Numbered from the stretch's first letter, positions 14,001-25,762 are shown. The stretch: DNA of 64,000 nucleotides from Enoplosus armatus (GCF_043641665.1 NC_092184.1:17395108-17459107); one strand, 5' to 3'. Translations and numbers: made by a program. Notes: generated by a model not told the origin, from the letters alone.

Positions 14001-15691
14001 TGATTTTCATTATATTTCAACAAAATCTCCAGGCACACTGAATCACTGGCTTAAGAGATCTTTATTGATGGCCAAAAGCAGCTAGCTCAAAAGTCCTGTC
14101 TCCAGTGCAAAAGGGACAAATCCCTGTAGTGCTTTACACACTGCACATTATCAGACGAGAGTTCTACTTGGCCTGAGGCTATGAGTTGGCCCAAGGATAA
14201 CTGAGCTCAGTTTTTACATAGCACCAATTAGCCGAGAGCAATTTGGAGGCATCTGTTGTCACTAGAGATATCTGGTGTTGTGTTATTGTGTTAAATGATT
14301 AAAATCATGTTTCCTTGTTTACAAAAGGCAGAGGTAAAACATCCCTTTTGTGGTTGCAATGGGGGAAAAAAAACCCTTTGAATGCACTTCATCAAAGATG
14401 TTTACAAAGTTCTGAAAGTTGAGGACACCTGCAGTTTAACTTTATTTTGTATATCTAAGCATGCTCACTGTGTCTATCCGTCACAAACATGCATAATAAG
14501 TTTGCCTCCATTAACACAATAACTGTGTAAACGGTAAGGGTCGATTGATGCAGGCGACATCCTCTAATGAGAATTCATCAGGTCAATTTGAGAAAGATGA
14601 TTAGCCAATTAATATGGTGTCTGGGTGAACAATGACATTCCAATAATGAAACAATATGACCACCAATATAAAATTCCTGCCTTGAAAAACTCATAAACAA
14701 CATCGTCTTTTTATAGTTACTACATGGTTTGTGTGTGTGTGTGTGTCGTCTGAATGTGACTGCATGCATGTGAGTTTGAGCCAAATCACTGGGGACAGAG
14801 AGCTGCAGTATGATGTATTTTTAATAGGTAGGTGGACATTTTTCCAGTTAATATATGCACAAATCAAACACAATTGGCTGCAGGTCAGTACCCGGTCAAT
14901 AGAGGTGTACTGGGGGAGGAGAGAGGGATAAAGACAAGAGACAGAAAGGAAGGGGGGAGAGGGAGAAAATAGACACTTAGGATGGTGCATGGAGAGAGGA
15001 GAAGGGATATATAGTAAGAGAGACAATGAGACACATATAGAAGGCATCCCTTTTATATGTGTCTATATGGGTATGTGAGCATTTGGATGTGGACAAGGGG
15101 AAGGGAAAGCTAGGAAAAAGTGAGATATCATGGAGGCCAGACATGACAAAGAAGACTTAAGTCTGAAGAATCTGCACGCATCGCGTTAACCTTGACACTA
15201 AATAACAGTCATAGTGGAATTTATGTATTCAATCACAGTAGGATCAGCCAATTCACCTCTGACATCCTGAGGTCACACTCTGATTGCCTAAGAAGCCGAA
15301 CCAAATGCACCATATCACACTCCGAATGGTTCAAAGGCAGTACACCACCCTGTGACTGGTTACCTGTTAGAAGAAGCTGTATATTTGGCTTCTGTGGTGA
15401 ATTGCACACCAATGCCACCACCCCTTTGTGTGTATCTGTGCACAATCCTCTGGTGTATATGTAGGAGTACTGACGGTGTGTTAAAGTGGAAAAGAGCTTT
15501 AGCTAAACTAAGTTATGTATTTTTTTTCCTGAATAAAGTAGCCAAGGCAGAATAAGGGCTGCTGAAGAGAACAACATTTTCGAACACAATTGCAACTATT
15601 TAAAATGACATTTGTTTAGGTAGCGGCAGCTGTTTTAGGCAAGAGCTTCCAATTGGTTTATTTAAAGATGGGACAGCATATTTTTTATCAC
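11032..15691 (-). other. gria4: gria4 intron 6 (4.7 kb)
   Basis: No exon is recognised. It holds a copy of the AGCATGCTAAC-type repeat (13140-13520), a short TG run near 14731-14747 and a purine-rich stretch at 14915-15010. The remainder (11040-13130, 13530-14720 and 15020-15690) shows no feature I can support. Confidence 0.85.
13140..13520 (+). repeat. Dispersed repeat, copy 2 of 3, with repeated GTTAGCATG motifs
   Basis: It contains GGTCGGTCGGTTGGTCGGTC, a CAGCCTCAGCTGTACTTTGT block shared with copies at 1880 and 45040, and a run of TGTTAGCATGCTAACAC, CATGTTAGCATTG and GTTAGCATGGCGATGTTAGC. GTTAGCATGCTAAC is a perfect 14-base palindrome. It matches the 44925-45450 copy in reverse orientation and reads as a typical teleost interspersed repeat of uncertain class. 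Confidence 0.7.
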
Positions 15692-15850
15692 CTTAGGTGG
15701 GCTTTCAGATCCAGGGTACTCTCTCTGATCCAGTTTGTTCCAGCGCTGCATCAGTTTGATAACGATAGGCCTGCTGAAGTCCACCAGCTGGAAACCAGTC
15801 ACATTGGCCCCGCCGTGCATGAACCTCTCCAGAGATATGTCCTTAAAACC
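15692..15850 (-). CDS. gria4: gria4 exon 6: ATD lobe segment
   Basis: This exon has 53 codons, is phase 0 at both ends, starts GGTTTTAAG after a TTCTCAG acceptor and ends CCTAAG before GTGATA. The peptide runs [20 protein letters not shown], then [20 protein letters not shown] and [16 protein letters not shown] is a potential N-glycosylation site. Compared with remembered mammalian GluA4, NTPMV reads SRPIV and TKLMDRWKK reads IKLMQRWNK, normal divergence for a surface region. Confidence 0.96.
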
Positions 15851-16745
15851 CTGAGAAAGAGAGAGAAAGAAAAAAAGATGAGAGGAGGTACAGACAAAAC
15901 TCAGTGGAAGTGGAATACAAAACCCCCTGACAGCATGTGTGCATCTTTGCTGACGTATCGTACACTAACAGTTTATCTGATTATTTATACCCCTACTTAA
16001 TATGGAGTGGCTTCCACAGCTGCGAGTGTGTCTTCATGCAGAGTGACACTTGGTAGTGAAGTGGTGGTGAAGAGTTATCCATATGGGACCAGGCCAGAGA
16101 CAGAGGTAGAGAGGAAAGACGTGTGAGGGTTATCCTAGGTTGATGGATGCTAATTGCTAAAAGCTCTGAGAACCTATCTAGCTTGACCTGAGCTCACCGC
16201 CCCCCTTTTTCACCATCCCGAAGAGAACTGCTGTGGAACAGATTTTAGGGATTAAGGTTGAGGCAATACTTCATTTACTGACGTGAGTTCCGGCAGCTAC
16301 CCACGGCTCTGACTTTGTTGAGGAGAGACAAATGTTAACACACTAACTCTGAAGTAAAAAGCCAAAATGGTTCCTTGGTGGGAATGTTAAAAGATTAATA
16401 TGGAACTGGCAAACATGGTTTGTTTATTCTGCTAATAACTGCAGAAAAAACAACAACCTTAGGAGAAGCTGAATGTCAGGGTAGGGGTAAGTAAAACAAG
16501 TCTCATAATGATGGCTTAAAAGACGTAGGCACTGATTGTGTGTTATGGCGGACTCTATTTTTTTTAAGAATTCATCTTGATAATAATTTGTGCGTCTGTT
16601 TGCTAAATAACCTTTTGTCTTGTCTCTTTGACATATCAAAAATGACTTATCCTCATGTGGGCTATTAAAAGAAGACATTACACCAACACACTACTAAACA
16701 TGTCTCAAAATAACAGCCAACGGCAATGCCATTAACAGTTCTTAC
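15851..16745 (-). other. gria4: gria4 intron 5 (895 bp)
   Basis: Short intron with nothing recognisable beyond a purine-rich patch next to the exon 6 acceptor, which is a CT-rich tract on the transcript. Confidence 0.85.
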
Positions 16746-16799
16746 CAGGTTTGCTATGATGTAATGGTAACCTTTTACATGTTTCCCCACACTGACAGC
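16746..16799 (-). CDS. gria4: gria4 exon 5: 54-bp small exon of the ATD
   Basis: This exon has 18 codons, is phase 0 at both ends, and reads AVSVGKHVKGYHYIIANL. It starts GCTGTC after a TTTCCAG acceptor and ends CTG before GTAAGA. The 54-bp size is characteristic of AMPA receptor genes and the peptide is nearly the GluA4 one (IVSVGKHVKGYHYIIANL). Its acceptor is preceded by a long pure CT tract (16814-16887). Skipping it would stay in frame but would remove a core strand of the ATD. Confidence 0.96.
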
Positions 16800-16813
16800 C
16801 TGGAAAGAAAAAC

Positions 16814-16887
<74 letters not shown>
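16814..16887. repeat. (GA)n tract, CT on the transcript, 14 bases before the exon 5 acceptor
   Basis: About 37 GA units with one early interruption. On the transcribed strand it is a continuous CU tract ending 14 bases upstream of exon 5, so it acts as, or extends, the polypyrimidine tract of that acceptor. Confidence 0.95.
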
Positions 16888-16888
<1 letters not shown>

Positions 16889-17715
16889 ATCATTTCTTTG
16901 CTATCTACGGACAAACCAGGGGACATGTAGGATTCACAATTAACTTATTGACAAGATAACTTCATTGTTTTAATTTAGTTTTAGGAAGCAGAGGAGGGGG
17001 GGTCAAACTACAAATAAAGGAGACTGCCTCCCATCTGTGGCTCCCTTGCCTCACCCAACAGTGACTGTGGTTATTATGCTGATTAAAAGCAGAGGGAGTG
17101 ATGAGCTTGTGAGGACTTCACTCTCTTGTCCTTGGTACCACGCTGGCTCAGACTCCGCAGCCTCTTTTACATTTATAGAGCTTCACCAATGTGTTGTCTG
17201 GGTTAGGGCTCTATTAACCTGTCTGGTCTGACTTGATTTACAAAAAAAACCTGCATCCTTTAAGAAGGAGGATTTAACTTGTTCTGGTAATGAGCTTAAT
17301 GAGGTGCCTGGATCCAATAGTGACAGGTTTCCGGCACAAGAGGCAATCTTTTCGTACAAGAATTGCAGTCACATTTCGTATTAGCGATATACAGTTTTGT
17401 GGAAATGTTAATGTTAACTTCAACTTATTGCAACTAAAGCCTGATTGAGGTACAGTTAAGTTCAGGCAACTAAAACCATGAAACCCAGTCTACAAAGTCA
17501 AAGTTAAAGACAGTCTTTTCCACTTCATGCACATCAAGTAAAAACTGTATTTCTGCTCACAACTGAAATCTGTAATGTTTTTTTCTGTACAGTGGGATGG
17601 GATCTCCATAATAGCATGGTGCATAAATCTAATTAATCAATTAATTGTTTACATTTTTTCTTTCTGGCTCTCTTACCCACACATATCAACAGCTACATAC
17701 TGACACAGACAGATG

Positions 17716-17779
<64 letters not shown>
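17716..17779. repeat. (AC)n microsatellite, paired with 17914-17942
   Basis: 64 bases of AC with two GC-AC interruptions. A complementary TG run follows 134 bases later. Confidence 0.95.
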
Positions 17780-17781
<2 letters not shown>

Positions 17782-17913
17782 TCGCAGCTGGCAGGGGCAG
17801 ACAAACAGAGCAGTCTCTGTCTCAGAGCAGGGATGGTAGCCAATGCCAGCACTGCAGAGCCCACTGAGACAGGAGTGTGTGTTTGTGTCTGTATGCCTGT
17901 ATCAGTATACACT

Positions 17914-17942
17914 TGTGTGTGTGTGTGTGTGTGTGTGTGTGT
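17914..17942. repeat. (TG)n microsatellite
   Basis: 29 bases of TG, the inverted partner of 17716-17779. Confidence 0.95.
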
Positions 17943-18300
17943 CTCCGTCTGTCTGTTCACATACCACAGAAGCCAATTAAGAAACTGTCTGTCTGTCTAT
18001 CTGTCTGGGATGCTGTTACTGGTGTATGTTTGTGTGTGTAGCTCTGTGAGTACTTGCATTTAAAAGCTGGTGTGTATGTTTGTTTGCCTGTAGCTTGTAC
18101 TATGCACTGGTACGTATTTCACAGGTAAGCGTGTATGTGTGTGTGTGGGCTATGTATGTGTGTGAGTATGTGTGTGTGTTTGTGTGTATAGCTGTGTGTG
18201 TCACTGAGTTTGTCAGATGTGCAGACAGAGGATCAGATGTGATGACAGGTGGCAGAACCAATGGGATGTTACTCTGAAACCTGAGTCAAAGGGCACACAG

Positions 18301-18339
18301 ACACACACACACTCACACACACACACACACACACACACA
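18301..18339. repeat. (AC)n microsatellite
   Basis: 39 bases with one T interruption, within gria4 intron 4. Confidence 0.95.
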
Positions 18340-19210
18340 TCTGCGCCACCTGTCAGAGCTCAACCATCAAGCAAGACAGATAATCTAATGAACTTGGACA
18401 AGCGTAAGGTGTCAGAGTGTGTGCCTTCCTATACTGTAAGTGTCTCTGTGTGTGATAGAAACCTGTATGTGAGTGGGCACTATGGTGTGTTTACTGCAAT
18501 CATACACCGATGTAGCTATTGGGGAAGTTACATTTACACTCCACATTATGAACTCCAGGGAAAAAGCTCAAATCTTGTTTTCTTTCCAGATGTCAGAAAG
18601 CATAAGGAGTGCTGTTGCAACTAGCTGAGTGAAGCAGACAGCAGGCAGACAGACACCAGTAACTACATAGTGAACAGAAACTATATAGGACTCTATAATT
18701 GGTAACATAATACTTTATCTGTACTCTGATGTGTCAATGTGGTGTGGTTGTACCTCATTATTAAATGTTAAGTGCTGTTAAGTCCAGGTCAGTGAAGTAA
18801 TCTCTGGACTATCTGCAGTAATCTCATTGACAGTAACAGTGCCACATAAAACTATAACGTGGCCTCCATTAAAGCAGCATCTCATGATCTAAAATGCTGC
18901 AGGGTCCTTCAGGTTCCAGATGAGTGTCAAATATCATCCTGTGCCTGATTTTTTTTTTTTTAATCTTGTGATGTACTTGGGACCAATAAAAGCTCATGTT
19001 TAATTTATACTCAACTAGTTAGTTAATGATCAGTATATTTTTCCATCCTATTAATTATATAAATATTTTATACATACATTATTTAGGCTTAAAAATGGTG
19101 GCATATTGAAGTAAGGTGATTACTTTGCTGTCTACAGTGCCATTATGCTCGCCACGTCATGGTTACCACCATGTGCTAAGAAACTTTGGTTAGCAATATA
19201 ATAATATTAC

Positions 19211-19342
19211 CTGTTCTAGGATACTCTGTAGTCTCTCAGGCTCCAGGTCAATGACGTATTTCCTCTCCTGACGTCGGTCCAGGTCCTCTAGGAGTCTGCG
19301 GTATGCTGCCTCATTGAAACTCTCCACACAGATAGCACTCAC
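19211..19342 (-). CDS. gria4: gria4 exon 4b: second part of canonical exon 4
   Basis: This exon has 44 codons, phase 0 at both ends. The peptide starts [20 protein letters not shown] and ends ILEQ, with [20 protein letters not shown] between. It follows a CAACCCAG acceptor and ends CAG before GTAATA. Its first six bases are GTGAGT, so the spliced junction with exon 4a reads CAG|GTGAGT, a perfect 5' splice site. In mammalian AMPA genes, as I recall, 4a and 4b form one exon. It encodes part of ATD lobe 2. Confidence 0.94.
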
Positions 19343-19514
19343 CTGGGTTGTAGGAATAAGGCCATGCACGACAAGCAAGTCAACAACTGTGTTTGAAGAA
19401 TTAACAGTAAAAACAAAGGGTGTAATTATGCATGTGTGTGTGTGGGTATGTGTGTGTATTTTTGGCCTGTTTCCAAGAACGTATGTGTGTGTGTGTGTGT
19501 GTGTGTGTCCTGAC
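19343..19514 (-). other. gria4: gria4 short extra intron splitting canonical exon 4 (172 bp)
   Basis: Donor CAG|GTCAGG and acceptor CCCAG|GTGAGT; CAGGT occurs at both boundaries. The intron is needed to keep the reading frame: the reading through it from exon 4a is out of register with exon 4b. On the transcript it begins with a CA run (19484-19508 on the plus strand as TG) only a few bases inside the donor, followed by a second imperfect CA run (19433-19457). Confidence 0.9.
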
Positions 19515-19567
19515 CTGCCATCCGTTCTGCCCCGCTCTCTCCATAATTGCCTGCAGTATTGCATAAC
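19515..19567 (-). CDS. gria4: gria4 exon 4a: first part of canonical exon 4
   Basis: 53 bp: two bases completing the Gly of DTDRG, then 17 codons reading [17 protein letters not shown]. It has a TCTAG acceptor and a CAG|GTCAGG donor. The mammalian GluA4 counterpart is YSILQAIMEKAGQNGWH, directly followed by VSAIC. The phase is 1 at its 5' end and 0 at its 3' end, and agrees with exons 3 and 4b. Confidence 0.94.
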
Positions 19568-21119
19568 CTAGACAACAGAGAGTAAAGAAAGGGAAAAAGA
19601 GAACGAGAGAATTAACGCTGTACTAAGCAGAAGCCATATTTGGGACATGGAGTCATTATATTGTGCAATTTTGTGCAGGTACTTAAAGGCAAAAAAAATC
19701 ACACCAGTATTTCCAGAATCTTTTATTTAATCTCAATTACCACAATGTGTTTGCACAAAATGCTGGAATCAGCAAAGCACTTCCAGGTGTGCACTGCTTT
19801 CTAGCAGATTCATCAGCCCATCTCATTTACCAAAGCAACACCCAAATGTCTTGTCTTTAAACGTGGGGGTGAAGCAGTTTGCACAGTCCTCTCTTGAATG
19901 CCACTTTATTAACCAACCCTCAGAGCTTATCAGGACAAAGAGTTATGAGCCTGTTTCTTTGTGATACTGTATAGTGACTTTTCATTGAAATTAAACTTCT
20001 TTGCTTCTTGTTCAGTAACTTTGATTCAAATGCTACTCATATGAGAACACATTGCCACTTTTCAATTTTATAGCCTGGAACAAAACACAGAGAGGAACAT
20101 TCTTTTTCCACAGAATGAGATAGTACATTTTTGAATAGGGTGAGTGTGCCTCTCGGCGTGATATTAGATGAGTTTCAAAGTTAATATGATCCCATGAGCA
20201 GCAGGTGGCAACATCAGCAGCAATGTATTACGGTATATTACATTGAACAGATGGCTAGATGGGTCAAAACAAGCGCAAAAAAAGCAATAATGAGAGAAAA
20301 CTCCATATTATAATAATAATCCTTCATTATATTGGCATGCAGCTGATGCATTTTTATCATAAAGATCTCTATCGAACCTCCAAATATGTTGTTAACTGTG
20401 CTCTGAGCTATAATGGGAATAGGGAATGGGTTATAAAATAAACATATCTCACAGTTCACTCAAAGTCACATGCTTGCACACAATGCAAACACACAGAATA
20501 TGAATAGAGTGACATGAATACACACACAACAGTTTTTTTTCCTACTTTTGTTGAGGCAGCTATTTATTGCTTGAGTTGAAACAAAAAGCACATCTGAAGC
20601 CTCAGTAATCACAGTGTGTATGTGTGGGAATGTGTGTGTATTATCGTGGTTTACATTGCAAAGAAGCAGAGTTTGTCTTTACCTGTCTTTCACCTTCCCA
20701 GCCTCCCAAGATATTGTAAATAAGTGTATCTGTGCCCTAAAAGAATGTGTTTAGGATTACACTTCAGTGTGTGAGTTGTTTATGTGTACATGTCTTATTT
20801 GCACGGTCTAACTTATATTGATGTAAAGCACGCGCAGATGCACATACATTCATCTACTGTATGTGAATTTAAGCATGTCTTGGTACACACGTGTATTCAT
20901 GTGTGCAGGTATGTGGACATACCTCAGTTTGAGTGTATGTGTGTGTGAGTGTGGGCGTGTGTGTCAGCAGGCTGTCTGTGGAGCAGAGCAGAGCAGGGAG
21001 CATAAAACAGATCACAGCGTTACTGCCCATTTTCCAGCACATTAGCGGCAGCAGGGCCTGATGGGAGCCTATAATGAAGGGCCCTGCCTTGGCCAAGTCA
21101 AGGGTGAGCACAGCCCAAA

Positions 21120-21440
21120 CTCTACGCATCCATCCTCCGCTCCATTTCTCCCTCCTTCCTCTCTTCCTTCTGTTATATGCTACTGTATATCCCCAGAGGC
21201 TTGTGATCCTGTGTGTCCTCTTACTCCTCCTCCCTGCCCCTCCTGTAATCTCCCCCCTGCCGCCCTCCACTGTCTCCTCTTCCTCCCTCACCTTGTTTGT
21301 CTCCTCCTCCCTTTTCTCGCACCTGTCTTTCCTACTTTCTCTCTTTTCGGCTCTTCCACCAGCTCGACTCACCTCATCTGTCTCTCCTGCTCCCCCTCTT
21401 CCCTCCTCTTTCTCCCACTACTCCCCCTGGGTACTAACTC
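21120..21440. repeat. Pyrimidine-rich low-complexity block
   Basis: C/T-rich on the plus strand (CCTCCTCCCTGCCCCTCCTG and similar), so purine-rich in the gria4 transcript. Two long overlapping open frames here encode Ser/Pro/Leu-rich low-complexity peptides and are not genes. Confidence 0.8.
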
Positions 21441-21478
21441 AGACAACCTGGACCAAAGGGAGGCTGGCAGAGGCACAG

Positions 21479-21480
<2 letters not shown>

Positions 21481-21512
<32 letters not shown>
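21481..21512. repeat. (AC)n microsatellite, paired with 21616-21645
   Basis: 32 bases of CA; a complementary TG run follows 103 bases later. Confidence 0.95.
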
Positions 21513-21515
<3 letters not shown>

Positions 21516-21612
21516 TGTGCAGCTCACTGATTCTTTAACACGCCACTATACCGTGGTCTGGGGACTCTGCATCATGTTTGACCTGTGTTTCTCTCCCTGT
21601 GGCAGGGAATTA

Positions 21613-21615
<3 letters not shown>

Positions 21616-21662
<47 letters not shown>

Positions 21663-21675
21663 GAGAGAGAGAGAG
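21616..21675. repeat. (TG)n(GA)n compound microsatellite
   Basis: TG for 30 bases (21616-21645) passing directly into GA for 30 bases with one GG step. Confidence 0.95.
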
Positions 21676-22707
21676 CCAAGCATTCCCATGACAGTGGTTA
21701 GGGGCCGAAGGCATCAGCTGTGCCTGCTCCACTAACTTACGTGCACTGCATGATGGAATGGTTAAATTAAAGGCAGGTGAACGCTGCAAGAGTTGATGCC
21801 AAACCCTAGTTTCAAAAGTGCCAAATTGCACCCTTGTTTCTGCAGCTGAACTCTTTGATCAGGAAAGTTCAGATCCAGTAACACAGCCTTTGTGCTTTTT
21901 TCCACATGAAAACAAGGCTAAATTTGGGAGTTAAATTAAGGCCAAATAATCCCAGGCAAATAGACTTTTGAAAAGATCATTATAAGTTGATGATATAATA
22001 TTGTTCTCAGTGTGCCATGCCAAACTGAACTCAAATTAACAGATATTTCTTCATGCAAAAAAAGTGTTTGGAACCAGACTAATTTGGGAATCTATTTCAA
22101 TCTTACATAACTGAGTTTTTAATTTAAGCCCAGATATAGAAGTCAGCAGATCTACCCAGTTAGCTCTTGTTATCACATGCCATGGGGACACGCTGCTGCT
22201 CCAGTCACAGTCATTTGTACAGTTCTGGTTCCTAGTGAATGTAGACTATAATACTGAGTTACAACCCCTTTTGCATACTTTCCCCAAATCCCTCTCTGAC
22301 CTTTCTCTTTAAAACCAAAAAGAAAGGAAAACGGAGTAGAAAACAGATGAGACGTTGTAAGGAAGTACTACTGTACTTTAGCACTTTGACGGTAACTGGT
22401 GGAATTCAAAAAATTAACACATACTTTAACTCACTTCAGTCCTGCAATTCCATCCCTCAATCACTGAACCCAGAGACGTATAATGACTAATGAATTCTTT
22501 TTAGATTATAAAAGGAACAATCAACTTCAAGGTCCAACAATAATGCAGAGTGAATCATTGATTTCCCTGGATGTTTGTACTCATTCATATGGAAACCCCT
22601 TTCAAAACCCTCACAAAATCATATAGTTTTTTGATAAAAACAGGTTTAAAGCTGTAAAATTGTGTGACTTTTACACCTTGTTAATGTATTCCTCACTGTG
22701 CATTTAC

Positions 22708-22947
22708 CTCTATCTGTGTCGTAGAGGAAGACAAAACGGCTCCAGTCGTAGTGGTCCAACAGTGACAGCAAAGCCCCTCTGATGGACGGCCGGAGCTGCA
22801 GAGTGAACTGGCCCTCTCCTTCAGTGGGGAAGCTGGGCGTCACCAGGCTGATGTGCAGGGCCCCACAGAACGATGTCAGCGTGTTCACCGAGCGCTTGTC
22901 ATAAAGGCCAAAAATGGCGAAGACCCCCCTCGAATACTGAGAACAGA
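22708..22947 (-). CDS. gria4: gria4 exon 3: ATD core
   Basis: 240 bp, exactly the family length, with phase 1 at both ends. It starts TCTGTTCTCAG after an ACATCAG acceptor and ends AGAG before GTAAAT. The peptide starts [20 protein letters not shown], passes through [20 protein letters not shown], and ends [22 protein letters not shown]. The first Cys is the partner of the exon 7 GDC cysteine. Against GluA4, human CSALHISLI reads CGALHISLV here. The frame is intact and strongly conserved, so this is a functional exon. Confidence 0.97.
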
Positions 22948-25478
22948 CTGATGTGAGAAGGGAAGAGAAGAGGAGGGAGGAGGGTAGCGTGTTGGGGACA
23001 GAGGGATCCAGATGGAAGAAGAAAAAAAAAGGGGGAAAGAGATAAAAAATTAGGAAAAACAAACACAGAGTATACTCAGTGACACTGTTTATGAAAAAAG
23101 CTTTGCATTGATTTTACAAATAAACAGAGTACAAAAAGAGCAAATAAGAAGATGGAACGGAGAAAGGCACATGGCCCTTAATTAAATTCACACTGTGGAA
23201 TCTAGTTAAACATGTTAACCATTTTAATGAGCGACAGACCTTCTCGCTCCTAATTAGACCCACAAACAGCACTCTTTGAGTGGTGTGTGTGTGAGCATCC
23301 ATTAATCTGAATGGTGTACCAAAAAAGTCTGAGATGAAACTGAGACAAATCTAGAAAATACAATCAGTTTTATAGAAGTCTAGTTGAGTTTTCTCTGGGA
23401 AAAAAAAGTATTATTCATCCAAGCCAACATGAGACAGATTTATAGCACTAAAGCAAAATGCTTCTCTGCCACATCATATACATATACATGTAAAGTATAA
23501 GCACACTCTATAAGCCCCTGGCAAGCAATTTTCAAATTTTCTGACTGGCACAAAATCATTCCCAGTAGCCGAAACTGGCATGGCTACTTGTGCAGTTATT
23601 AAGGAAATTACAGTCAAATAATCCCACCTGCTTAGAGCTTAACAACCTTAACATCCATCCATGCACGCACACACACACACAGATATAAACACCCTTGACC
23701 GCGCCGCGAGCTCACTTCAAACGTGAAGTCATTTTCCACTACAACTCTGCAACTCAGTCTTCAAACACCCCGAAGCTTTCAACCATGACAGAGAGGAGAG
23801 TGAGAAAGCACTGACGTCCTCCGCTATCTCGCTTCCACAAAAATCTCTCCTCTGCTTCGGTTTGTCGTTCATCCGTGCGGCTCGACCAAAACTGTGTGTG
23901 AACAAAAGAAAGAAAAAGCTCTTGGGTGTGTGAATTGTGTGCTGCATATTCCGACAAATCAACCGGAAATGTGCACACAAACACGTGTTTCACTTTTTAA
24001 GGATCCGGCGAGGGAAGTGACTAAAAGTGTGTGTCAACTCAATTTTCTTTTTACACTCTTTAATGTTTCTCTTTGCCTGCCCCTGTTCTCTTTCATCCTC
24101 TTATTCCATCCCCTCCTTTCTCTCTTTAGCCCCATTCATCCTTTCACCGAGATTCTTTCAGGCAGGCATGTTTTGAGCTTGAGCTCTATCCTGCGTCATA
24201 ATTCACTCTCCACTCCGTAATACGTCACACTGGAGTAAACAGTAAGGGGGGGGGACTTTTCTTTTGGCAACAACCAGCCATCACTCTAACCTTTTCTCCC
24301 TTCCTCCCTCTTTTGATCTCCTAGTGCATCCCTTCATCTCATGAGTTCTCCTCTCTTCTCTCTTTACAAGGCGGGCACTGCATCCATCCTCTCTCTCTTT
24401 CAGCTACCACCATCCACTTTCCTTCATCTCTTCTCCCTCTCTTCCTCTGTGACTGCCTCCTCTCTCCCTCCTCCTGGGACTCAGAGTAATTCCATTATCA
24501 GCTATAAGCCTCAGTGGGGGTAAACACTGAGGGAGATGCAGCTTTGACGGTTCGGCTTGAGGCAATTAAACAAAGCCGGGGCCCCTGCACTCAGGAGGTG
24601 ATAAGGCAGGGATTTAGTCTCCGATTATGACAGGAGCTAAATGTCTTCAATTCAGAGAACTAGCATACTACGTACTTAGCATGCGTCATTCAGCAGGAGC
24701 TGAGTCATGGCATCCTCAAAGTCAACGGACTTAGTGTCTTCCAAGATGATTTTTATGGCATTTCCAGGTTTTATTTGATACTTCAGATGGTTAAAAAGAT
24801 GAGCCTGTGTGTGATAAACTACTAAATGACAGGTGCTATATTTTGCTGAGACACCAGAACAGACTAGTACCTGGAATGCACAACGATGTTCATGCGAAAT
24901 CATTGACGTTGACTTCATAATTAAGTTCTCAGCAGATAATAGCAAATGTTCATGTAAAATCTACAGCTAAAGGACAGGGATTGAAGCACACAGCATGCAG
25001 AGACAGTTTGATGAGATGTGTGCATATATTCTGATTGAAACACGCTCATTTATGATGGCAGCTTACTGATGAAAGATGGCTCTTGGCTGAGAGAAATGAT
25101 GTCCTTACACTGTCTAAGGACAAAAGAGAATCAACATACAATTGAATTTCTTTGACAGCAGTGTCGTGTAAAATGCCATTCCCTTGCTTTTAAATGAATT
25201 TGTGTTTTTTTGGGGGGGATCAGCTGTTTTTGGGAACAGAGCAAAAATAGAAAAAGCAGCAGAACAAAAAGAAACCATTGCACATGTTCCCATGCCAACT
25301 GATGATTTTTTTTAGAAAGTTGACTAAAACTACTGGCCTAGATGCAGTTTGTGACATCACTGTCTGCAAATTTTATTTTTCACCCACCTCCTGGGTCTCC
25401 ATCAAATAACTTAAGGAAATATTGATAGTCTTAATCCCAAACCACTCTATTTTTAAAAAATACCAAGACATCTGCAAT

Positions 25479-25481
<3 letters not shown>

Positions 25482-25514
<33 letters not shown>
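25482..25514. repeat. (AC)n microsatellite
   Basis: 33 bases of AC within gria4 intron 2, followed by a pyrimidine-rich stretch. Confidence 0.95.
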
Positions 25515-25516
<2 letters not shown>

Positions 25517-25740
25517 CCCAGAGCATATCACAAAAATCTCTATGTATGTCTCATTCTTCATTCATCCACTCTTTCTCTGTTTTTCTCTCCTATCTCTCAC
25601 CTCCTCATTCCCCTATTCCCTTACTTTCTATCTATGCCTTCTGATCCTGCGTTTGCCTCACTGACTCTCTCATCCTTTCTTTCCCCCATAATTCCCTTTC
25701 TGATGTACGTCTCGATGGGCTTGTTTCTCTGCAACCCCCT

Positions 25741-25762
25741 CCACCACCACCACCACCACCAC
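25741..25762. repeat. (CCA)n trinucleotide microsatellite
   Basis: Seven CCA units followed by CCCGCCGC. Intronic, not in a coding frame. Confidence 0.9.

Larger units (their letters stand above)
16800..19210 (-). other. gria4: gria4 intron 4 (2.4 kb)
   Basis: Microsatellite-rich intron between exons 4b and 5. It includes the GA tract beside exon 5 (16814-16887), CA (17716-17779), TG (17914-17942), TG-rich sequence (18060-18200) and CA (18301-18339). No exon is seen. Long frames across the CA/TG runs are low-complexity artefacts. Confidence 0.85.
19568..22707 (-). other. gria4: gria4 intron 3 (3.1 kb)
   Basis: No exon is recognised. It holds a pyrimidine-rich block on the plus strand (21120-21440), a CA run (21481-21512) and a TG run joined to GA (21616-21675). 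The rest (19570-21050 and 21700-22700) shows nothing I can support. Confidence 0.85.

Noticed and set aside
20869..21372. 167-codon minus-strand open frame rich in Arg, Lys and Glu
   Set aside because: It is the complement of the same pyrimidine-rich block; composition alone explains the open frame.
21061..21735. 224-codon open frame on the plus strand (and an overlapping 154-codon one)
   Set aside because: Both translate pyrimidine-rich and CA/TG/GA repeat sequence into Ser/Pro/Leu and HTHT or VCVC peptides. They lie within gria4 intron 3 and show no domain.
23700..24250. CpG-containing block suggesting a promoter
   Set aside because: Only a few CpGs (GACCGCGCCGCGAG); no sustained island, first exon or initiator context is visible.
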